In this document: piece after piece, positions 1-7,215 of the stretch
Layout of the letters: the number at the start of each line of letters is the position of its first letter
Position numbering within the stretch: the stretch's first letter is position 1
Assembly (NCBI GenBank): GCA_943704525.1
Contig: CALSCQ010000336.1
Coordinates: forward strand, 1 to 17,718
Source of the DNA: Pigoraptor vietnamica
Taxonomy: Eukaryota; Opisthokonta; Filasterea
Direction of reading: 5' to 3'
DNA: 17,718 nt
Translations under genes and position numbers: made by a program
Notes under the pieces: generated by a model
What the model saw: the letters and a program-made list of their open reading frames with translations, nothing else
Database searches by the model: none
What the model was told of the DNA's origin: nothing

Positions 1-38
1 CCACCCCCTCCACACACACACACGAAAGTCATACATAC

Positions 39-1347
39 CTCGTCTTCCACTTGCTGCCGCGCGCGCTCGTCGCACTGCCTCGAGTACTCGAGCATGCGCT
101 CCTCAACGGACGACGACATCGCGGATTTTTCGGCGTGCGTCTTCGCGTCCATCTCGTTGTCAAGCGCGGCCAACTGACGGTCTGCGCCGGCACGCAACGA
201 AAGGGCACGAGTATGCGCAATAGGTAAGCGAGAGAGGATCAGCTTGAATCATAAGACGTGTGTCCATCGACTCCATTATAGGCAGGCGTGAGATCGAATG
301 TTGGCACAACAGAATACGACTGGCGCATGAGGCACGCCGCCACCTACCGAGCTCGTAGTAGGCCGAGTGCGTCTGGTCAGTCTGGACGTACTGGCTGTCG
401 CGAGGCACCGCAAAAGACTCGGCAAGTGCCTCTAACAGCCGCAGGAGAAAGCCGGCGCCGCCGTCGCTCTTTGGTGGCACATCGGACAGCTGAAACGAAC
501 GGGACCGTCAGGGACGATATGATCGCGAAAACTTCCAGCCATATTGTTCGACAAACAGACACGTTGTACTTCCCGACACATGCGGTGTAGGGGTGCGTTG
601 CATTTGCACGGGCACGCATCTCACGTCTCAGGGTAGCCAAATGGAGGCGCGTAACCGAGTGTTACCCACCAGCGAAGCGCACAGCGCGGCGTGCCCCTCG
701 AGGTGAAGGAGACGGAGGACGTCCGCGCGAGGCACCGACTGCCAACAGGGTTATCAACACACAGTGTCATTGCACGTACAGCCACCGACTCCGGCAAGAA
801 CACACGCACAGGCCTGGGTGAGTAACTCGCAATCACAATACCAGCGCACACACACACCAACATGCACACAACGAGTTGAAACGGGCGCAGACCCGCACAC
901 ACAACGGGATGTAGCCCACGCACCGGCTGTCCCTCAAGGCAGCTTTCCGGGATGAACACGGACAACGAGCACTCGTAGCCCACGGCGCGAAGGTGATCGG
1001 CGATGAGCGTGTCCACTGCCCGCCGCAGTAACGAGTGCGACGGCACACGACGGCGCGGATCCGTCGTCATGCGCAGCTCAGATATCACGCGCTGCCGGAA
1101 TTGCGACTGCGCGCGAAAAGCAGTGTGGACAAAAAAAACTCAGAACAAGCGCACACTACGTGTGTGCGTTACCCACAAAATGGGCAATCGAAACGCCCGT
1201 TACGCCCGATCAACAGGGCATAGGTGCGCATTGCGTGAGACTCACCTTGATGGTGTCAATGGCGCCACTTCCACGCAGCGACTCGAATAGTTTCTCGCGC
1301 ATCTCCGCGGCAGAGATGCCGCCCTCCGAGGCATCCGCACGCATCAT
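39..1347 (-). CDS. OFD1: OFD1-like centriolar LisH protein, 5' five exons (partial)
   Basis: OFD1 is a centriole/basal-body and centriolar-satellite protein needed for ciliogenesis. Reading the minus strand, exons are 1347-1246, 1106-924, 738-670, 489-348 and 181-39, giving 213 residues before the gene leaves the window. Intron donors are gtgagt, gtgcgt, gtgggt, gtaggt and gtatgt, and all joins keep frame. Residues 16-46 (EMREKLFESLRGSGAIDTIK then a short basic helix) match the N-terminal dimerisation helices of the OFD1/FOP/FOR20 group. Residues 64-95 form the LisH motif, with ADHLRAVGYECSLSVF and then IPES, closest to OFD1. Residues 96-213 turn into charged coiled coil, as in OFD1. The start is the first of two adjacent ATGs (1347, then 1344). 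The gene is divergent from the transporter at 1855. FOP or FOR20 are less likely because the ADHL...GY...SLSVF...PES spacing and the following coiled coil fit OFD1 best. Confidence 0.82.
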
Positions 1348-1854
1348 TCTTCGAGAGTTCTCTATCAATCGCAACCCTTAGAGTATTAACATGTTGAGAG
1401 GGGGGAAGATGGTCTTTGAAGATGAGAATAAGGGCTCAGAGCTATAAGCGCGGGAAAGCAATTGCGTTTTGCCGACGTCGCAAAGTGCCAGTTCAATTTA
1501 CCCGCGCATTTTTCTACTTTTCACGTGGGGTCTAAAATTCCTTTTGTGTCGATTCGTGTTCTGAGAACCTATAAATATCTCATCATCTGGTGAATTAACC
1601 CATTTATGTCATTTTGAGAGTATATTTATACTAAATACTTCTTTAATTTCCAAAAACAGAATTAACAGCCCTTATATGCCTCTAAATGGATAATATTTTC
1701 TCCCACGTGACCGCGAACGAGCCCTTTGCTCCCACAAGAAGCTCCCACCCAAAAAACGGCATACATCGAAATCGCCTCAGCGTTTTCCTACACGTGCGTG
1801 CGTGCGCATGTCTGTGTCTGTGTGTTCACGCGCAGTTGCGTGTGAGGAGAGGAA
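1348..1854. promoter_or_regulatory. AT-rich divergent promoter region
   Basis: This 507-bp gap separates the start codons of the OFD1-like gene (-) and the AAAP transporter (+), so it must hold both promoters. From about 1380 to 1700 it is visibly AT-rich compared with the GC-rich exons. It contains a TATA-like CTATAAAT at 1569-1576, a near-CArG CCTTATATGC at 1670-1679, and three CACGTG palindromes at 1522-1527, 1704-1709 and 1791-1796. An upstream ATG at 1805 opens a short frame that overlaps the transporter start out of frame, so the transporter may be under uORF control. No gene is visible in the gap. Confidence 0.5.
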
Positions 1855-4800
1855 ATGCCGGAAGTGGACGAGGACGACTTCATCTTCGGCGACGAAGTGC
1901 GTGACTTGTGCCCACCGCCACTATCGATTTCATGAACGTTTTTTTTTCTGACGAACGATCTCTTGCAGGATGCCGACTTGTTGCACTCTCCTTCACAGCC
2001 ACTCGGCTTGGAGGAGCGCGCAAATCACTCGGGAACGACACTCAAGAGTACGATCGCGGCCGCCGTGTCTCGCATTGCGGGGAGTGCGGGTGGCTCGGAT
2101 AACCCCGCCGATCATGGAAAGACGTCGTGCTGTCGGGGCATTGGCGTCCATATACAAGCATGTGAGTCCCTTCTCCCGATTTACGCGGAAGTGTGGCAAC
2201 AGCGTGCAATGGTTGATGTGCTTACGTGGTCTAATCCCCACCAGATTTTGTCACGATCGCGACCATCCTTGGAACCGGCATCCTCGGCCTCCCCATCAAG
2301 CTGAGCCACGCCGGCTTCGGGCCTTTCATCATTACGTTTCTTGTGAACTGGGTCGTGCAGGTCTGTGTGTGTACGCATGCTATAGCAGGGCCTGCTTCGG
2401 CGGTGGCTGATCTTCGTTTGTGTGCGTCTGCCCAGGTGATACTCATATACTATATGCTCGAGGTCCTGCAAAAAGCATCGGCCGCTCAGCGCGGCAATGC
2501 CGGCCATGTGAGTATGCGAACGCGCGATGGGCTCTATTACTGAAGGGTGGGGCTGATTCCATCGCTTTCTTCACCCACAGAACAACGACGGCTTCGAGCA
2601 CGTGGCACTCGATAACATGGAGAGTAACGTTGCGTCTGTCGTGGACGCGAACGGATCCGATGATGGCGAGCACTCTCACAAGAAGCGCGGGTGGCGTCCG
2701 TCCGCGGGATCTCGATCGAGCCTCACGAACATGCTTGACGACGAGGAAGAGACGGAGCTGTTTGACTTTGAGACAGGCGTCGTGCGATCGCACCACGACG
2801 TCGCCGTGCTCTCCGATGCGACGGGCGTGCGCCGTGTGGACGGGCCTGTGGGCGGGAGTGCGGATGGGGACGATGAGGACGACACGGAGCACGTGCGCGG
2901 TGGCGACGAAGGCAGCGTGGACGGGGCGGAGGGAGCCTCGTCCGAGGACCCGAACCTCCACTCGCTTGGAGAAATGTTCCTCAAGCAGCGCTACTTGCGC
3001 GCATTCTTCCACTTTGTCGTGCTGCTGCAATTGTGGGTCTTCACACTTCCGTGAGCTGTTGTGCTTTTATTTTCATGGTGTGTGTGCGCGCATGTCCGTC
3101 TCTTCTCTCCTATCGCCTTCTGCTGCCATCAAACCCCTCCTTATGTATTGTCACACCGCAGCCTGTCGCTCCTTGTCAGCTACGGGCTCGCCGGCAGTGA
3201 GGCATACGGCCAAGTGCTTCACGTCAAGTGAGTGCTGAACTCTTTGCATCACCATCCCTTGTTAAGCGTTCTGCGAGTGTGCGCGCGTGTATGTGCATGC
3301 CGTCGAATGCGTAGCACTCCTCACGCAACCGCCTGCGCAGTTACGCCTACGTTATACCCTTCTTCATATCGCTCTGCACGCTCGCGATCGTGTTTGGGTC
3401 GTCGATGATTCAGCTCGTCATCTCCCTCTTGACCTTCACGAAGGGCTCGCTGCTCGTGCTGACGGTGGGTGCGGCCGGGCGTTGTGTCTCTTGAGTCAGC
3501 GGGTCCTTTGTAGTCACCGCCGTGCATTTACGGGTGGGACATAGCAGTGAACGCGCTTAATGACGTGCACCGTTTCTTCTGTTAAGGTCGCCGTGACCGC
3601 ATACGTCGGATTGCGCGTGCACAATGTGGTTTCGGACCATTATGCTGCGATTGGCGACCCCATCCTTCTTGGTTCCGTTGCCCTGGGTAGGTGGCGTGCG
3701 TGTGAAGGAACAGGGAGACGTGCGTGCGTGCGTGCGTGGACAAACGTGTGTGAACATACGTGCACTTACGATGGACGTGTGCAGGTGGTACGCCGAACGT
3801 CATGCCCCTCTTGTACGCGCGTGTCATGAAAACAGCGCCTGAACTCCAGCGCTTCCGGCGATTCGTCGTCGCTGGGACGTTCACTTGCCTCCTTCTCAAC
3901 ATTCTGTGGTGAGTTGTGCGCAAAATACGCGTCCTGCATGTCGCATCTTCCTTCTCTTTCGTCTACGTCGAGAATCGACATGCATTGACAACGCTTGTGC
4001 GCACAGGTGCTACTCCGTGCTCGCGGTCGTGCCGCAGTGCGACGGCGGCGACGATGGCGTCCACAACTGTACCATATCCCTCTACCGGTGAGCGGCGTGC
4101 TTGTGCGTGAGATAGGGTGCACATGTCTCGCTGCGCCGTGCGTTTGGGGCGCATACGTCCGCACGCCTCTGTCCCTTTTGCGTTACAAACGGTTACGCAC
4201 CGCAATTGTTGACCCCATAATTTACCTACACAGGTCGCACGAGGAGGGCGAGATTGCGACGGTGCCTCTGATTGAGATTATCCGGCGCGACCACCCGAGC
4301 GTGTCGTGGATCGCGCAGTTTGTCGCAGTGTTCATGATGCTGAGCATCACGGTCTCCTTTCTCACGATGGGCTCCGCCCTGAGGCACACGCGTGAGTATG
4401 GATGTCGTGTGCGTAGTGCGAGTTGAGCAAGCGGAAACTCAGTGCGGGATGCTCGGTTTGTGCGTGTCGGAGATGGGACGTCGTGTGTCGTGTTGAGCAT
4501 CCACGCTCTGTTAGTAACGAGGGACGCTCTGCGGCTTGTGAAACGCGGAGATGGGGAATTCCATTTGCGCGCGTGTGCTGCATATTTGTTTTGCAATTAT
4601 ACTGACGGCGCATCACGCGCACCCAGTCGACGGATGGGTGGACTACCTCCTGTCGTCCTCGCGCGGCGTGTGCGCACGCGCGATGGGTCGGTGCCACTCG
4701 TCGCTCGGTCTCAAGGCGCTGCTGTACATGGCGTCATTTGGCGTCGTGCTCCTCATCGCCCAGCTCAACCCAAAGGTGCGTGTGTGCTTTGCGAGAGAAT

Positions 4801-5170
4801 TCGTGCCACGCGCACACGCATCACACACGCGCACACACACTCACGCACGCACGCACGCACACACACACACACACACACACCCCAACACACGCAGAACACT
4901 CACAGCTCGCACCACGTGCATGCAACGACGCAGGGATTCGTTGACGTGCTTGAGAAGGGCACGTCGATTGCCCTCAACATCGAGACGGGGGTCTTTATCG
5001 TCGTCATGCTCCACCTCTCCCGTCTCCCGCCCTTTGGCGCGCTCGATGTGCCCCTCCCGCTCAACCGCGTGCTAGTGGCGCTCATGTATCCCGTGCTCGC
5101 GTACACCGTCTTCACTGTCGGCTTTGGTGTGTTCAAGACAATTTACGACGCCGCGGTTCACCAGCGGTGA
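1855..5170 (+). CDS. AAAP/SLC38-like amino acid transporter
   Basis: This is a predicted secondary transporter of amino acids in the AAAP family (SLC32/36/38, fungal AVT). The 13 exons are 1855-1896, 1969-2161, 2245-2360, 2436-2507, 2581-3050, 3162-3227, 3341-3464, 3587-3686, 3785-3908, 4007-4087, 4234-4391, 4627-4775 and 4934-5170, giving 643 residues. An acidic N-terminal tail (1-75) precedes TM1 at about 79-102, which carries the family signature TILGTGILGLP. TM2 follows at about 103-127. Residues 142-285 form a long acidic, Asp/Glu/Ser-rich loop, unusually large for the family. SYGLAGSEAYGQ (about 305-316) and GGTPNVMPLLY (about 394-404) are typical AAAP segments. I count about 11 hydrophobic segments, consistent with the family. 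Substrate and membrane cannot be read from sequence; the acidic loop and tail would suit a lysosomal/vacuolar or signalling member. Exon 5 has two same-phase donors (3033 and 3051). Confidence 0.88.
4810..4890 (+). repeat. (CA)n microsatellite in transporter intron 12
   Basis: Intron 12 (4776-4933) contains degenerate CACACG/CACG units that end in a pure CA run at about 4859-4880. Here the coding strand is CA-rich, whereas most other introns in the window are GT-rich on the coding strand. Confidence 0.9.
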
Positions 5171-5304
5171 GAGCGCGAGATGTACTTGCGCGGTAATTGT
5201 TCCACTTAAAATACGTCAAATACAATGCAAAGGAGAATTGATCGATTAAGATTAAAAGCGAAAACTGAAACAGTCTCCCGTCACTCTTCGCCTTCCTTCG
5301 GTCG
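5171..5304. other. Convergent 3' intergenic gap
   Basis: 134 bp lie between the stop codons of the AAAP transporter (+) and the coiled-coil gene (-). The gap is AT-richer than its flanks and must hold both 3' ends. No canonical AATAAA is obvious on either strand; AATACG/AATACA-like variants near 5211-5226 are the only candidates. Confidence 0.4.
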
Positions 5305-5778
5305 TCAACGACGTGCACGGGCGCCGCGGCGGCCGGGTCGCCTCTCCGTTACGCCGTGCGACTGTACTCTCGACGAATCAATCCTGTCTGCAGCCTCTCT
5401 GCTCTTTCGCATAATTCGCTGCGCCTCTTCCCGCGCAGCGGCTGCTTCCAAATCCAGACTTCGCGCTTTTTTGCGCGCCGCCGATGCCTCCGCCTCCAGT
5501 TTTCGCGCCCTTTCGCGCGCCGCGGACGCCTTCTCCGCTCGCCTCCTCTCTTTCATCGCGACCGCCAGGGCCTCTTCGGCAAGGCGTCTCGCTCTGCGGT
5601 ATTTTCCTTCCACGATCGGGACCAATGCTTTCACGAGATTGTGCGCGGCCTCCATTTCGCGCAAGGAATGCGCTCGTCCCCGAACCATCCCAACAACCTC
5701 CGACGCCATGGCAAGGGACAGAAACGCAAGCCCCTGCAGATCCACGGCGGCCTTCAACTCGGCCAGCTTGTCCTCCAT
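5305..5778 (-). CDS. Unrecognised Ala/Arg/Glu-rich coiled-coil protein
   Basis: This is a single uninterrupted frame of 157 residues starting at the ATG at 5778, in a good context (purine at -3, G at +4). Residues 1-60 look partly folded and helical (MEDKLAELKAAVDL near the start, then a hydrophobic SLAMASEVVGMV segment). Residues 60-130 are a long charged helix with heptad-like AREEAQR and AARERARKLEAE repeats, and the tail (135-157) is basic. The frame stays open upstream of this ATG to about 5840 without another ATG, so an upstream coding exon cannot be excluded. I recognise no family. It is the only gene in the window without a visible intron. It lies tail-to-tail with the transporter and head-to-head with the WOPR gene, so it may share the latter's promoter. 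Low-complexity composition makes a spurious frame possible, but its length and codon pattern argue for a real gene. Confidence 0.6.
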   Translation of the reverse strand: MEDKLAELKAAVDLQGLAFLSLAMASEVVGMVRGRAHSLREMEAAHNLVKALVPIVEGKYRRARRLAEEALAVAMKERRRAEKASAARERARKLEAEASAARKKARSLDLEAAAAREEAQRIMRKSREAADRIDSSRVQSHGVTERRPGRRGARARR

Positions 5779-6347
5779 CTCGGAGCGCAGATGAGCGGCC
5801 TTAGTGGGAATGCCGGCCGTGAGCTCAATTTTCAGTTTGTCTTACTTTAGTTTGGCGCGTTTTTTGACACTGAACTGATTCCGCAGAAGGTAGGGGTTAA
5901 ACCACGTGACTGTTTGTTACAGCATGTTACGCACGGTAGCGCCCGATTGGCCCGTCTGCCCACACTGCTTGTCCGCTTGACAGGCCCCGCGTGCACTCAC
6001 TCCTTTTTAGCCACCGCACTCGAAATCGCCACAGACGAGTTCGCAGACACTCTCTCCCCTCCTCAGCCACGTGCCAAGGGGCCTGGACGCTGCCACTTCC
6101 CCCACGTGGCACACCTCTCGAGACCGGACTACTCGTGGGCTTTTTTTCCTTCTTCTTCTTTCACGCCGAGTGAAAGTGTGGGCGAGCGGGAAGTACATTG
6201 GCGCATACAAGCTGTCGGCTAAGCGTTTTACTGCGCTCGACCGTGTGCGCACAACTACCCTTCTGCTCACTCCGATGTGTGTGCGGAGGGATTCGAACTT
6301 GCTTGTCGCCTGATCGCGCGGGTGGGTCCTTGTGCGCACCACCAAAG
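5779..6347. promoter_or_regulatory. Divergent promoter region with three CACGTG boxes
   Basis: 569 bp lie between the start codons of the coiled-coil gene (-) and the WOPR fusion gene (+). Palindromic CACGTG (E-box/G-box, the usual site of bHLH factors) occurs at 5903-5908, 6068-6073 and 6103-6108. A pyrimidine-rich tract lies at 6138-6163. Open frames on both strands here show no family resemblance and no splice structure, so I treat the stretch as non-coding. Confidence 0.45.
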
Positions 6348-7176
6348 ATGGCGGCAGCGACGCTTGAGGGTTACGTGCGCGACGAGTCCGAGGCGGAGGC
6401 GCTCTTTGCGGCGGCGCGCCAGGGTGGCCTCAATCTCGTCACGAGGCGATTGACAGCGGACGAGAAGAATGCCATTGGTCCTGGTGAGCTGTCTGTACGG
6501 ATCTCTGCGTTGCGTTGTTCCCTACGTCTTATACAGCCCATTCTTAAGCGCGAATGTGTGCGCGATCACTGCGACTGATTGCGGAATTAGCGTGCGCATT
6601 TATGTCAAATCTACTCCTTGTGTGCATTGTGTGCTCGACCTGCGACTGACTGTGCAATGGCTGCGTTTTAGGCCAAATCTACATTTACGACGAAGTGGCG
6701 TCGGACATTCAGCGATGGACAGACGGTCGCCTGTGGTGCGACTCGTCGAACGCAGGCGAATTTCTCACATACCGCGAGGCCGACCCCGAGGTGCGACACG
6801 ACCTGTGTGCAATCGCAATTCTGTTAATATGTGTCGTCGTGTGCGCATGAGTGTGAGAGCCCTTTTCTAGCTTGTAAATTGATATGGGACGTCAGCGTGA
6901 GCTTATGTGCCACATGCATGCGTGCATGTGCAGCTGGTGAGAGAGGAGGGCAACAAGCGCGTTAAGTTGCCGAAGGAAGGCGGCCTTCGCAAGAAGACAA
7001 TCGGCGACCGTGCGCCTGACAGCCACCTGCGCCTCGTCTGTTACTACACGGCGGAGCAAGCGTGGGTGCTTGCGGCGGTCTTGCGGCATCCTTGTGTTTC
7101 CCCCTTTGACATGACCCGAATCTGTGTGTGTGTGTGTGTTGTGTGTGTGTGTGTGTATTGTGTGTTTGTGTGTGTG

Positions 7177-7215
<39 letters not shown>

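Noticed and set aside
5914-6222. 102-codon plus-strand frame (and its antisense partner) as a small gene
   Set aside because: No family match, no splice structure; it lies between two divergent starts and covers the CACGTG boxes, so promoter DNA is the better reading.
6288-6300. GGGATTCGAAC, the reverse complement of a tRNA T-loop (GTTCGAATCCC)
   Set aside because: On the minus strand the five bases on either side of the loop do not pair, and no matching anticodon, D arm or acceptor stem can be drawn in the neighbourhood.
6343-6354. YY1-like AAGATGGCGGC over the WOPR-gene start codon
   Set aside because: The bases are explained by a good start context followed by Ala codons, and nothing links YY1 to this lineage.
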